64,000 bases of DNA from positions 43,192 through 107,191 of the forward strand of contig JAHYIS010000005.1 of NCBI GenBank assembly GCA_019429385.1, written 5' to 3'. The notes beneath the pieces were generated by a model that searched no databases, had not been told where the DNA came from, and saw only the letters and a list, made by a program, of their open reading frames with translations. This DNA is from ANME-2 cluster archaeon (GTDB taxonomy: Archaea > Halobacteriota > Methanosarcinia > Methanosarcinales > Methanocomedenaceae). Shown here piece by piece: positions 15,215 through 23,492 of the stretch. Each line of letters begins with the position of its first letter. Position 1 is the stretch's first letter. The translations under genes and the position numbers were made by a program.

Positions 15215-17215
15215 ATGATTGCTGTGACTGATACACTGGTAATATTAACCGATTTCGTTTTAATCTTTGGATTGTCGGTCGGGATCGTGTTCTTATTTCA
15301 TAAATTGAATATCGTTCCCATTGTAGGATACCTCATTTCCGGTGTATTGATAGGACCTTCTGTAATGGGACTGGTAAAAGACCAATTACTGATAAAGACT
15401 TTTGCAGAGGTCGGAGTTATTTTACTCTTATTCACTATTGGTATTGAGTTTTCACTAAAAGAGCTCATACGATTGAAGAAATTAGTTATCCTGGGTGGAG
15501 GGCTGCAGGTCATCCTGACAACGGCTGTCATAACCGTTATTGCAATGATGTTCGGGCAGTCCGCAGGATTATCAATATTCCTGGGTTTTCTGGTTGCTTT
15601 GAGCAGCACTGCCATTGTACTGAAGATCCTTTCTGAGAGAGGTGAAGTTGAAAGTCCGTATGGCAAGGTTTCGATATGTATTTTGATCTTTCAGGACCTG
15701 AGCATTATTTTTATGGTCCTCCTGGTGCCCCTGCTTGCCAGTAATACAGGCCTGTCTTTGGCTTCTATGCTCGTTTCAATTCTTAAAACGATATCTATCG
15801 TAGCACTATTACTGATATCCGGACGGTTCCTGATACCGGCCACATTATACCAGATCGTAAAAACCAGAAACAGGGAACTTTTTCTTCTTACCATGGTTTT
15901 GATCAGCCTGGGTATGGCCCTGCTGACATCCATGGCAGGTCTTTCCCTCGCTATAGGCGCATTCCTGGTCGGACTGATACTGTCAGAATCCGAGTTCTCG
16001 AATCAGGCACTGAGCGAGATATTGCCCCTCAGGGATGTATTCAGCAGCCTTTTCTTTATCTCGATTGGTATGCTCCTCGACATGGGTTTTGTACTCGACC
16101 ATGCATCAATTATTGTACTGGTAATTATCTCAGTTATAACCATCAAGTTCCTGTTAAGCCTGATAACAACGGCATTATTAGGATATCCCTTCCACACCGC
16201 AATCCTGGTCGGACTATCCCTTGCCCAGATCGGTGAGTTCTCTTTTGTGCTTTCCTTGATAGGCATCCAATCGGGCTTGCTTGATATTGATATTTACCAG
16301 ATATTCCTTGCCTCTGCTATCATCACTATGATGTTCACACCCTTTATTATCCAGGCCGGTCCCGGGATTGAGAAAAACATTCCACAATTAAGGCTACCGT
16401 CCTTAGCCATGTTTGGCAACCATATTGAAAAGGAACCCATCAGGACGTCACTTGAGAATCATGTGGTCATTGCAGGTTACGGTATGAACGGACGGAACCT
16501 GTCAAAGGTCCTGTCTGCAACAAATATCCCCTTTATTGTGCTTGAGATGAACCCTGAAACAGTTGTATCTGAAAAAAGGAAGGGGTTGCCGATATGTTAT
16601 GGTGATGCTTCCAAAGAGGAGGTACTGAAACATACCAATATTTCAAAAGCGAAGATACTGGTCGTGGCCATATCTGATGCAGCCCATACCCGCATGATGG
16701 TCAGGACTGCACGAAAACTGAATCCCGGTATCTATATCATTACCCGCATACGATATCTCAGTGAACTGGAAGAACTGTACAAACTGGGTGCAAATGAAGT
16801 TATCCCTGAAGAGTTCGAGACTTCCATTGAGATATTTTCCCGGGTGCTGTCGCGGTACCTTATCCCGAGAGATGAGATACAGAAGAATGTGGAAAATGTA
16901 CGCAAGCACGGATATGAGATGTTCAGGGACATCTACCATAAACCCAGGGATATCAGTGACCTGAAACAACACCTGATAGATATTGAGATTGAAACGTTTA
17001 GGGTCAAAGGCGGGTCTTTGGCTGCCGGCAAGACACTTGCAGAACTGGAACTCAGGAAGAAGTACGGATTTACTGCGCTTGCCATCCAGAGAGGAGAGGA
17101 AATAGTGAACAATCCACATGGGGAAAACAGGCTCTTTGAGAACGATGTGGTCATCCTGATGGGGCATAAGGGTTGTATTGCGAAAATCACCCCTCTTTTT
17201 ACAGAGAACTCCTGA
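15215..17215 (+). CDS. Kef-type cation:proton antiporter (CPA2) with TrkA-N and TrkA-C domains
   Basis: A 666-residue monovalent cation/proton antiporter or channel. Residues 1-385 are the Na+/H+ exchanger-type membrane domain with about 12 helices, including the conserved VGYLISGVLIGP, FTIGIEFSL and LALSST-like segments. Residues 411-530 are a Rossmann TrkA-N domain (VVIAGYGMNGRNL, with the acidic end LEMNPE) that binds NAD(H). Residues 580-660 are a TrkA-C domain ending VVILMGHKG. The most likely ions are K+ and H+. It is divergent from cbiMNO across a 200-bp gap that has the NikR-type dyad, so nickel control of this gene is possible but unproven. ATG 15215 is clear. Confidence 0.92.
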   Translation: MIAVTDTLVILTDFVLIFGLSVGIVFLFHKLNIVPIVGYLISGVLIGPSVMGLVKDQLLIKTFAEVGVILLLFTIGIEFSLKELIRLKKLVILGGGLQVILTTAVITVIAMMFGQSAGLSIFLGFLVALSSTAIVLKILSERGEVESPYGKVSICILIFQDLSIIFMVLLVPLLASNTGLSLASMLVSILKTISIVALLLISGRFLIPATLYQIVKTRNRELFLLTMVLISLGMALLTSMAGLSLAIGAFLVGLILSESEFSNQALSEILPLRDVFSSLFFISIGMLLDMGFVLDHASIIVLVIISVITIKFLLSLITTALLGYPFHTAILVGLSLAQIGEFSFVLSLIGIQSGLLDIDIYQIFLASAIITMMFTPFIIQAGPGIEKNIPQLRLPSLAMFGNHIEKEPIRTSLENHVVIAGYGMNGRNLSKVLSATNIPFIVLEMNPETVVSEKRKGLPICYGDASKEEVLKHTNISKAKILVVAISDAAHTRMMVRTARKLNPGIYIITRIRYLSELEELYKLGANEVIPEEFETSIEIFSRVLSRYLIPRDEIQKNVENVRKHGYEMFRDIYHKPRDISDLKQHLIDIEIETFRVKGGSLAAGKTLAELELRKKYGFTALAIQRGEEIVNNPHGENRLFENDVVILMGHKGCIAKITPLFTENS

Positions 17216-17247
17216 AAACATGTATTTCAGTCCGGTATTTTATCCGA

Positions 17248-17547
17248 TCAACGCTCAAATTTCCCTATCATTTCTCCCTGTGCCAGGATGTGTCCTTTCA
17301 TTGCCGATTCAAGCTGTGATCTGGTAACGCCGCTCTTCAGGTTCAGACTGGTGTCCAGGGCATATATCTTGAAGAAATACCTGTGGGGTTTTCCCGGTGG
17401 CGGGCACGGGCCGCCGTACCCTATCTTGCCAAAGTTGTTCTTTCTCTGAAGCGAGCCGTCATCCAGAGTATTATTCTTGGCCACGCCTGATGGAAGTCCA
17501 TTCCTGCTGTCAGGAATATTATAGTAGCAGTAATTATTAGACAGCAT
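17248..17547 (-). pseudogene. 5'-truncated PEBP (YbhB/YbcL-like) gene copy
   Basis: The last ~85 codons match the C-terminal half of the intact gene at 18707-19357. The final stretch, about 115 bp upstream of the stop, is identical at the DNA level and then similarity falls to clear divergence (for example GKIGYGGPCPPP against GRTGYNGPCPPP). Upstream of NIPDS the homology stops, so the signal peptide and the first ~130 residues are missing. The mixture of an identical 3' end with a diverged middle points to gene conversion after an older duplication. A short peptide could still be made from ATG 17547, but it lacks the ligand-binding half. Confidence 0.85.
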
Positions 17548-17741
17548 CTATATACAGTGAAAAAAGGGTAAAATATGGGTTGAAAGACACAGAAATATTT
17601 TCCAAATGTATGAAATTATGCGCTAAAATGTTCGGGAACTTTGGCTTTTTCTGACCCCGCCCACCAGTACCATCCACTGCCGGATCCAGAACTTTATTTA
17701 TACCGGGCCCACACCTCCGGGCTAATGGTAAAAGCACACTA

Positions 17742-18251
17742 TTACAGGTCATTACTGTTCAAAATGTAATCCGCATTTGAGATTATTACTTTATCTTTGT
17801 CTTCTATTTCATCAATCAATGCTTCCACTTCTTTGGTTGTGAGGATGTCAGTTACTATCAAAGACTTAAGAAGCATGCTCAGATCAATGAATTTAATATC
17901 ATAATGGTCACAGACTTTCTTGGCAGCCGTATCATTTGTAACAAAAACGCTATCCCGGTGTTTGCAAATGGATATGCATTCCAATTCACCAGGTCCCAAC
18001 ATTCGCCGTTCATCATGCAGTTTTTCTAAAAAACCTACTTCTTCTTGTCTAAGTAGTGTGACTTCGAATATATGGGAATCTGTTATATGATCAACGAACT
18101 CATATCCGCAATCCTTTGCCTTGAAAAGTTCATTATTGACTGAGGTTGGAATTGAAAAGTCTACTCCAGGGAATAATTTTTCCAAAAGGTCAAGCCGTTT
18201 TATCTTGCCAAATGTGCTGAGAACATCAGTATCAAAGACTAACGATGTCAT
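17742..18251 (-). CDS. PIN-domain-like toxin of a UPF0175-linked pair
   Basis: A 169-residue protein with the PIN pattern of acidic residues: FDTDVLSTFGKI at the N terminus, LGPGELECISIC in the middle and VFVTNDTAAKKVCD (VTNDxxA) in the C-terminal part. These match the DUF3368-like PIN family, Mg-dependent RNases usually paired with UPF0175 antitoxins. The ATG overlaps the stop of the upstream UPF0175 gene (ATGA), which is standard toxin-antitoxin organisation. The C-terminal 30 residues are an acidic extension. It is flanked by PEBP fragments. Confidence 0.85.
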   Translation of the reverse strand: MTSLVFDTDVLSTFGKIKRLDLLEKLFPGVDFSIPTSVNNELFKAKDCGYEFVDHITDSHIFEVTLLRQEEVGFLEKLHDERRMLGPGELECISICKHRDSVFVTNDTAAKKVCDHYDIKFIDLSMLLKSLIVTDILTTKEVEALIDEIEDKDKVIISNADYILNSNDL

Positions 18252-18583
18252 TTTCTCAACTTATTAATCAGTTCAACGCCTTTGTCAAGCTCTTTTTTGC
18301 TTCTTGAGCCCACCTCTCGGCGAATGCCCCGACTTACAAGAATGTCTTTGAATTCGATGGTTGATACACCCACCATTTCAGCAGCTTTACCTATGGATAT
18401 TTCACCTTCTTTGTAAAGTGCTATCACTGCTGAGGTTTTCAGTTCAGGTCTGACATTTAATAAAGTCCTGAATGCATCTTTTATTGCTTCATTGAGATTC
18501 GCATAATGTCCATCCCTGACCAATGCCTTCATTTCCATTTCAATTGTTGCAGGCAATACAATCATTTCGGGCATTTTTATCAC
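18248..18583 (-). CDS. UPF0175 antitoxin (HTH protein)
   Basis: 111 residues of the UPF0175 family. The C-terminal half shows the family core: SAVIALYKEGEISIGKAAEMVGVSTIEFKDIL, a helix-turn-helix that binds its own promoter. It precedes and overlaps the PIN gene by 4 nt. The N-terminal part (LPATIEMEMKALV) is the predicted dimer strand. The pair should act as an autoregulated antitoxin-toxin unit. The start ATG at 18583 or the one three codons later are both possible. Confidence 0.85.
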   Translation of the reverse strand: MIKMPEMIVLPATIEMEMKALVRDGHYANLNEAIKDAFRTLLNVRPELKTSAVIALYKEGEISIGKAAEMVGVSTIEFKDILVSRGIRREVGSRSKKELDKGVELINKLRK

Positions 18584-18706
18584 TGTTCCATATTTGGTCT
18601 TCTGTATTATATATCATTGCATGTATGGGTTTTAGCATTGTAATTACAGTGCATTGGTAATATAACAGTTCTTTTTACTGGGAATTCCTGAATTCACTAA
18701 TGCTGA

Positions 18707-19357
18707 TCAACGCTCAAATTTCCCTATCATTTCTCCCTGTGCCAGGATGTGTCCTTTCATTGCCGATTCAAGCTGTGATCTGGTAACGCCGCTCTTCAGG
18801 TTCAGACTGGTGTCCAGGGCATACACCTTAAAGAAATACCTGTGGGGTTTTCCCGGTGGCGGGCAGGGTCCGTTATATCCTGTCCTGCCAAAGTCGTTCT
18901 TTCCCTGCAGGCTGCCATCGTCCAGGGTAGTGTTCCCGGGCATCGCAGCAGGCAGTCCCGTGCTATCGGCAGGTATGTTGTAGATGACCCAGTGGACAAA
19001 GGTCCTGCCCGGTGCGTCAGGGTCGTCCATTATGAGGGCGATGGACCTGGTACCTTCCGGGAGCCCTTCCCATGAAAGGGCTGGTGAGCGGTCATCTCCA
19101 TCACAGGTATAATCAACTGGCATGGTACTGCCATTTTCAAAAGCATCCGAAAATATTGAAATTTGTTTCATTATAGCCTCCTCCTCTTTTTGGGTCCATT
19201 GTTCGGCAGGGTTTTCCTTTTCGGTTGGATTGCTGTCTCCCACTATAGTCATATTATTGACCGGAATCTCATCTCCTGCCATCTTCCTATCACCTGGCTG
19301 GTCGGATATGCATCCGGAAAGTGACACCAATAGTGCTATGACTAAGAATACCCTCAA
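18707..19357 (-). CDS. PEBP / Raf-kinase-inhibitor-like lipoprotein (YbhB/YbcL family)
   Basis: About 216 residues. The N terminus is a hydrophobic signal with a lipobox (LVSLSGC) for lipid attachment, then a spacer of 50 polar residues. The PEBP domain follows with the ligand-pocket motifs DGDDRSPALSWEGLPEGT, DDPDAPGRTFVHWVIYNIP and GPCPPPGKPHRYFFKVYALD, all intact. Start: TTG 19357 has GGAGG 8 nt upstream, whereas the in-frame TTG at 19363 is only 2 nt away. Bacterial and archaeal members bind small ligands; the physiological role is unknown. Its 3' end is repeated in the truncated copy at 17248 and in a decayed remnant at 20173. Confidence 0.92.
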   Translation of the reverse strand: MRVFLVIALLVSLSGCISDQPGDRKMAGDEIPVNNMTIVGDSNPTEKENPAEQWTQKEEEAIMKQISIFSDAFENGSTMPVDYTCDGDDRSPALSWEGLPEGTRSIALIMDDPDAPGRTFVHWVIYNIPADSTGLPAAMPGNTTLDDGSLQGKNDFGRTGYNGPCPPPGKPHRYFFKVYALDTSLNLKSGVTRSQLESAMKGHILAQGEMIGKFER

Positions 19358-19448
19358 GGTCAAAACCTCCCATCAATAGGTATTACTATTTTCATATTAA
19401 GGCTTATTGTTAAAAATGATGTCTGACTTAATTATAATTGAAAAACAA

Positions 19449-19847
19449 TCATTTCCATTTTCGTTTTAAGCCTTTGATGTCATCAAAATCAGTGTCCTGT
19501 GAATAGATCATTTCTGCACCAGCTATTAAGGCAGTTGAAGCATGTATGGCATCTCTTGGCAAGATCCGGTATTCTCTGATAAGTTCAAGTGATTTCCATA
19601 TCACGCTATCATCTACGTCTATAAAACGCATGTTCGGCAATGTAAGGAAAGCTTCAAGATTTTGTATAGCTATATCGATTCCCTTGACCTTGTTGATCTT
19701 ATAAAATACTTCATCAAATGTAAGATATGACGTACAGGCCGGCATCTCTTCATTCTGTATACGTTCCAGCACTTGTCTTGACCAATCCCCGATATCAGTA
19801 TCATCAAGGATGGCGTAGATTATAAGGTTAGAATCTAAATAATTCAC
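19449..19847 (-). CDS. vapC: VapC-type PIN-domain ribonuclease toxin
   Basis: 132 residues with the PIN active-site acids: YLDSNLIIYAILDDTDIGDWS at the start (key Asp in LDSN), TSYLTFDEVFY, RDAIHASTALIAGAEMIYSQDTDFD (R-D-A-I-H-A-S and the D-x-D-F-D end). VapC toxins are Mg-dependent endoribonucleases, often acting on initiator tRNA or rRNA. GTG 19847 overlaps the stop of the AbrB antitoxin gene (GTGA), as in most vapBC pairs. All catalytic positions are present, so the toxin is probably active. Confidence 0.92.
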   Translation of the reverse strand: MNYLDSNLIIYAILDDTDIGDWSRQVLERIQNEEMPACTSYLTFDEVFYKINKVKGIDIAIQNLEAFLTLPNMRFIDVDDSVIWKSLELIREYRILPRDAIHASTALIAGAEMIYSQDTDFDDIKGLKRKWK

Positions 19848-20086
19848 CCTATCCTCTCTTCCAGTTCTTCATCATATGCTTCATGGGGATGAAGTTTTAG
19901 CTTCCCCATACCTTTAGCTGTTTCCCTGAAAATTGATATAGCATCGATTGGCGGGTTTTCAATTTCCAGTTTGTTATCTTTTAACTTGAATAACACCCTG
20001 GACCCTGGATAGATGTTCAGAGCATGCCTGAATTCCTGGGGAATCACTACCTGGCCTTTTGGACCCACTTTTTTTATGGCTTCCAT
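19844..20086 (-). CDS. vapB: AbrB/MazE-type antitoxin (VapB)
   Basis: About 80 residues with an N-terminal swapped-hairpin AbrB DNA-binding domain: GPKGQVVIPQEFRHALNIYPGSRVLFKLKD is the typical G-Q-V-x-I-P pattern. The acidic, flexible C terminus (AYDEELEERIG) is the expected toxin-binding tail. ATG 20086 is preferred to the TTG codons at 20095 and 20092 because the family starts MEAIKK-like. It is first in the vapBC pair and overlaps vapC by 4 nt. Confidence 0.88.
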   Translation of the reverse strand: MEAIKKVGPKGQVVIPQEFRHALNIYPGSRVLFKLKDNKLEIENPPIDAISIFRETAKGMGKLKLHPHEAYDEELEERIG

Positions 20087-20172
20087 GTACAACAACCATA
20101 GTTTGTTTAGTATAACTTGTATTTATACCTGCGTGCTCATCAAAAGTTTAATCACGGCATCCACCTGCCCCA

Positions 20173-20262
20173 CAGCTGTCCCGATATACTTTTCATGGGG
20201 GTCTCGAGCTGTGATTTGGTGGCACCGTTGTTAAGCTAAATGGGGAGAGCATATTTATCAAA
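20173..20262 (-). pseudogene. Decayed remnant of a PEBP gene 3' end
   Basis: Read on the minus strand this gives FDKYALPI, a stop, then LNNGATKSQLETPMKS, which aligns with FFKVYALDTSLNLKSGVTRSQLESAMKG of the intact gene. The stop codon and the many changes show an old fragment. It is the third PEBP piece within 3 kb; toxin-antitoxin pairs separate the three copies. Confidence 0.7.
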
Positions 20263-20274
20263 TATGCTTTTCAC

Positions 20275-20332
20275 AAGAAAATCCTCTCTACGGTCGGATT
20301 ACCTTGAGTACAAAAAGTTATACGTTATGTAC
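20275..20332 (+). repeat. Dispersed 58-bp intergenic repeat, copy A
   Basis: Starts AAGAAAATCCTCTCTACGG and ends GTTATACGTTATGTAC. It contains two potential stems, AATCC...GGATT around the centre of the left half and AGTACA...TGTACT in the right half. Copies occur at 25756, 27982 (reverse) and 42120. Confidence 0.85.
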
Positions 20333-20343
20333 TGAAATAAACT

Positions 20344-21084
20344 CTAGAGAATGACACCCACCATTAACCCAACAATGATCGCGATCGTAAAACTGAGCAA
20401 AGTCCCGATCAGGATATATTCGCCAACATCGCGCGATTCATTGTACCTGAATATTGATTTTGCAGCCACCAGTAGACCGATTGCCTGATATTGTTCCAAC
20501 AGGACAAGGGTCAGAATAAGAAAACGTTCCAGCCTGCCTATCCACCGTCCGGCATTTTCCAGGCTCTTTTCTTTGATGTGTACCGGTTCTTTATCGATAA
20601 TTGCCATTCTCCATTTTTCGGTCAACTTACTGATCAACACGCTCCCGGGCCATATCACAATAATGTACGCTGCAATGATCACCCATATCTTTGTGCCGGG
20701 AAGGAATACCTGCCCTATCACTGCCATATCTTCAGGTCCCGGATGTATTATCCAGACCCAGGTGGCCAGGATGACCGTGAAATGCCCGAACTGGTCCAGT
20801 AAAAATGACCGGATATTGTTCTCATATTTTGCCTTCAGGCCATCAATGACAATATGCGTGGCAGCAACCACGAAAACGATCCAGAACAAACTCCACAGTC
20901 CCGAGAACAGATAAGCAAGAATTCCTGCAACTGCCCCATGCATGTAGAGGTACCGTGAATGCCAGCCGTCCTTGATCCTATGGTTCACCCATGAATCGCT
21001 CTGGAATACAAAATCAGTAAGAAGATGAGCAATTATTAAACGAATGAGTAATGATATCTCCATTTCAGCCAACATTATAATCAT
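20344..21084 (-). CDS. DUF3307 integral membrane protein
   Basis: 246 residues with six to seven membrane helices. The N-terminal signature LIIAHLLTDFVFQSDSWVNHRIKDGW and HIVIDGLKAKY (H-x2-x-D) belong to the DUF3307 family, whose conserved His and Asp lie within the membrane region. In bacteria this family is regularly encoded next to a SatD protein, as it is here. The function is unknown. ATG 21084 or ATG codons at 21072-21060 are possible starts; the gap to satD is 19 nt, so both are in one transcript. Confidence 0.88.
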   Translation of the reverse strand: MIIMLAEMEISLLIRLIIAHLLTDFVFQSDSWVNHRIKDGWHSRYLYMHGAVAGILAYLFSGLWSLFWIVFVVAATHIVIDGLKAKYENNIRSFLLDQFGHFTVILATWVWIIHPGPEDMAVIGQVFLPGTKIWVIIAAYIIVIWPGSVLISKLTEKWRMAIIDKEPVHIKEKSLENAGRWIGRLERFLILTLVLLEQYQAIGLLVAAKSIFRYNESRDVGEYILIGTLLSFTIAIIVGLMVGVIL

Positions 21085-21103
21085 CCACCATTATTATTCT
21101 CTA

Positions 21104-21769
21104 TTATAAGTTCATAGCCTTATATTGAATGATCTCTTTGAAACGCTCCAGCAATGCCTGAACTGCCCAGGAGCCGCCCGTTCTCAGACGCTGGAACACC
21201 GCAGATTGGCTTATTTTTAGCTGTTTTGCGATTTCATCCTGTGTATATCCCTGTACCTGGTACATTATTGCTTCGGCCTGTTCCCGGGTCCACCGGTGAC
21301 TTAATGCATTCAGCAGGGCGCATTCGGTTTGCAGTTCTTTATCAGTTTCAGGCCATGGGGTCTTAATGGTTAAATTCCGCTCTCCCTTCTTCATCCTGTC
21401 AAGTTCCATGCCAGAGTTCCTGAAAGCCTCACCATCACCTTCACCGACCTTATCTCTGGGCAGGTATTCTATTTTTCCCAGGCCAATGGCTATCCTGGCA
21501 TCCAAGCGGACATTCTTTTCTATTGGATTTGAAAGCAGGTTGGTACGGATCATTATTGCGGCTTTGAGAGCTTCTTCGGGCCTGGACAATACCCCCTGAA
21601 AACTATCACCCCTGTGGATTGCAAAGTGTGATGCAATGATACCAGGAGATTCCACTTTTTTGAATGAATCTTTCAGAACGGACAGGACGTCATCACGTTT
21701 AGTCTCGATTTCAAACCGGGATGACCCGACCAGATCACCTGTCAAAACTGCGAATAGTTTTCCATCCAC
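21104..21769 (-). CDS. SatD family protein with C-terminal helix-turn-helix
   Basis: 221 residues. The N-terminal part, FAVLTGDLVGSSRFE and FAIHRGDSFQGVL with RIAIGLGKIEYL, is the SatD core and resembles a nucleotide-cyclase fold without its metal residues. The C-terminal 60 residues contain a sigma-like helix-turn-helix (YTQDEIAKQLKISQSAVFQRLR). It heads a two-gene unit with DUF3307. The start is GTG 21769. The region upstream contains a 29-bp tandem repeat and a perfect palindrome, which could be binding sites for this protein. Confidence 0.87.
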   Translation of the reverse strand: MDGKLFAVLTGDLVGSSRFEIETKRDDVLSVLKDSFKKVESPGIIASHFAIHRGDSFQGVLSRPEEALKAAIMIRTNLLSNPIEKNVRLDARIAIGLGKIEYLPRDKVGEGDGEAFRNSGMELDRMKKGERNLTIKTPWPETDKELQTECALLNALSHRWTREQAEAIMYQVQGYTQDEIAKQLKISQSAVFQRLRTGGSWAVQALLERFKEIIQYKAMNL

Positions 21770-21831
21770 CGTGTATCTACCTTCCTGATTTGATACTCTT
21801 TTTCAGACCAGAGTACGCCTGATTATAATGT

Positions 21832-21996
21832 TACAACCATTTTGTACTCAATTATATGTTTACAACCATATTATAGTGCATTATAAGTGTATAACATTAT
21901 TATATGCTATTATAATTACTTAACATTATTATACATAATTATAAGTATATAACATTATTATAAGCAATTATAAGTATACAACAATATTATTGTTGT
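21832..21996. repeat. 29-bp tandem repeat (5.7 units) ending in a perfect palindrome
   Basis: Five full units start at 21832, 21861, 21890, 21919 and 21948, each of the form tAcAAC/tAtAAC-ATTATTATA...ATTATAAgt. A partial sixth unit ends in ACAACAATA-T-TATTGTTGT (21978-21996), a perfect 9-1-9 palindrome. It lies upstream of the minus-strand satD gene. It resembles iterons or a multi-site operator. Confidence 0.8.
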
Positions 21997-22000
21997 CAAC

Positions 22001-22072
22001 GGCGGTCTAGAATTCCCCATTTGTGGCGGTGTAAAAATCCCCACTTATGACGGAATTAAATTCCCCCCATGT
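22001..22072. mobile_element. Insertion-sequence-like end: three 24-bp direct repeats
   Basis: Three units of 24 bp at 22001, 22025 and 22049 share GGCGG(T)-N6-AATTCCCCA-like sequence; TGTTGTCAAC stands just in front. Multiple short repeats within the ends are typical of IS21-family elements. No istA or istB gene lies in the window, so this would be a solitary, decayed end. The assignment rests on pattern only. Confidence 0.45.
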
Positions 22073-22332
22073 ATAGGTATCCTCTGCATTTCGAAAAACG
22101 ATATCCAGTAAAATCGCTCAAAATCCTTAACCAATGACCAAAGAATTGCATTTCATGAGTGATCGGTTAAAAGATTTTATACCTTTAACTCTTGTTACAG
22201 CCCCAAATATCAAACCATGTGTTGAGTCAATTATTTACGAAAACATCTTATGATTGATGTTAGAGTATTGTGTGTAAACCAGATTAACTACTGAAAACTC
22301 AAGAGTCTTGGTCAGCCATGGCAGTAAAATCC

Positions 22333-22542
22333 TCACCTATCCACCATCTTCGTCGCACCCTTACAATCCTCAACACACATCCCGCACCCGATACACTTCT
22401 CAGGGTCCACCACAGGCTTTTCCATAAGGAACACATTTATCTTCCTGCGTGTAATGGCGCCCTGCTTGCATACATCAGGCAGGGGGCACATGGGCGAATT
22501 ATCACATTGGTCGGGGTCTATATATGCTACTTTGTTAGTCAT
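22333..22542 (-). CDS. Small ferredoxin with two cysteine motifs
   Basis: About 69 residues from ATG 22542. The second motif CIGCGMCVEDCKG is canonical for 4Fe-4S. The first motif, C-x5-C-x5-C (CDNSPMCPLPDVC), is stretched and unlike the usual CxxCxxC, so the first cluster may differ or be modified. The longer frame to 22572 would overlap the methyltransferase gene; ATG 22542 has a GGAG about 12 nt upstream. It follows the methyltransferase gene within 10 nt and may be in one transcript with it. The electron partners are not indicated. Confidence 0.85.
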   Translation of the reverse strand: MTNKVAYIDPDQCDNSPMCPLPDVCKQGAITRRKINVFLMEKPVVDPEKCIGCGMCVEDCKGATKMVDR

Positions 22543-22550
22543 GGTATCAC

Positions 22551-23135
22551 TCACTCCGGAGGTCTGGAACACACTACCAGGTAATGGTACGGTCCTGCTT
22601 CCCTTGTCTCGACCAGTTCAAATCCGTTCAGCCGTACTATCTCTGTCACATCCAGTTCAGAGAACCTGTGTTCTACAGGCGGTCCCATCAATGTTTCTTC
22701 CTTTTTCCAGTCAACTACTGCCAGGATGCCGTCACGTTTCATTATCCGCAAGACTTCCTTAAGTGCCATTGAGTGGTCATCAAGTTCATGGAACACGTTT
22801 GACATGAACACCACATCAGCAATCCCGTCACCTACCGGGAAACTGGATTCACCTGACCTCAAAGGCTTGAGATTGTCAATGTTATCGGACCTGGCCCTGC
22901 TTAATAGTGCTTCCACCATCTCATCAAGTATATCCAGGGCATAAACCTCTCTCACACGTGCGGCCGCAGGGAGTGCAAAATACCCGGTACCAGCACCGAT
23001 ATCCACAAAAACGGTGTTTTCATTCAGGTCAAGCATGTCCAGGATAGCATCGGGATTGAGGAACTTCCTGCGCTGGGGGTCATCCAGCACAGAAGCATTT
23101 TTCGTATCGAATTTGTGTGACATATGAATCTCCAT
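22551..23135 (-). CDS. Class I SAM-dependent methyltransferase
   Basis: A 194-residue Rossmann methyltransferase with motif I VDIGAGTGYFALP (near residue 43), an acidic motif II end (VYALDILDEM), the post-motif FPVGDGIADVVFMSNVFHEL and motif III LRIMKRDGILAVVDWK. It belongs to the UbiE-like group that modifies small molecules such as quinones or metals. Substrate cannot be inferred. ATG 23135 and ATG 23123 (MSHKF) are both possible. The ferredoxin gene follows it. Confidence 0.87.
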   Translation of the reverse strand: MEIHMSHKFDTKNASVLDDPQRRKFLNPDAILDMLDLNENTVFVDIGAGTGYFALPAAARVREVYALDILDEMVEALLSRARSDNIDNLKPLRSGESSFPVGDGIADVVFMSNVFHELDDHSMALKEVLRIMKRDGILAVVDWKKEETLMGPPVEHRFSELDVTEIVRLNGFELVETREAGPYHYLVVCSRPPE

Positions 23136-23492
23136 GAAATATGATGGTCAGCCATAGTATATATTGCTTTGCAGGGTTTTGTGACTAGTGCACACCACCG
23201 ATTGCATCCATCTGACAAATACGTCCACCCTCATAGGGTATGACCCCCCGTCATGCGCATATCCTATCCTGCCCTTTCAGATACACGATGCAGGGTGCAG
23301 GTATCAGGGTGAAACTTCAAGGTTGTACTGCCAGACCCATGATCATCCCGCAGTAATACTTTCACTCCGCTCTTGGCTCTCCTATATTACCCGGCGAGTC
23401 AATCCATGATTGTACAAAAAGTACGGGAAGGAATTGCAGCGATCACTCTTTTTTCCGTCATTCCATTCCTTCCCACTCCCCTCAATGATCTC
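23136..23492. other. Gap between methyltransferase and DUF2240 genes
   Basis: About 357 nt without a supported gene; base composition resembles coding DNA in its middle, but no frame has a start plus family signature. Nothing RNA-like was found. Confidence 0.5.

Larger units (their letters stand above)
21770..22332. other. Gene-free region holding the tandem repeat and IS-like end
   Basis: Apart from the 29-bp tandem repeat (21832-21996) and the 24-bp direct repeats (22001-22072), the interval 22073-22332 has no open frame of note, no RNA-like fold I can support and no further repeat. Confidence 0.6.

Noticed and set aside
17537..17752. 71-codon minus-strand frame between the truncated PEBP and PIN genes
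   Set aside because: No motif, unusual composition, and it overlaps both neighbours.
21832..21996. CRISPR array
   Set aside because: Repeats are directly joined units without unique spacers and no cas gene is present.
22001..22072. Complete IS21 element
   Set aside because: No istA/istB frame and no second end are in the window; only one repeat-bearing end is seen.
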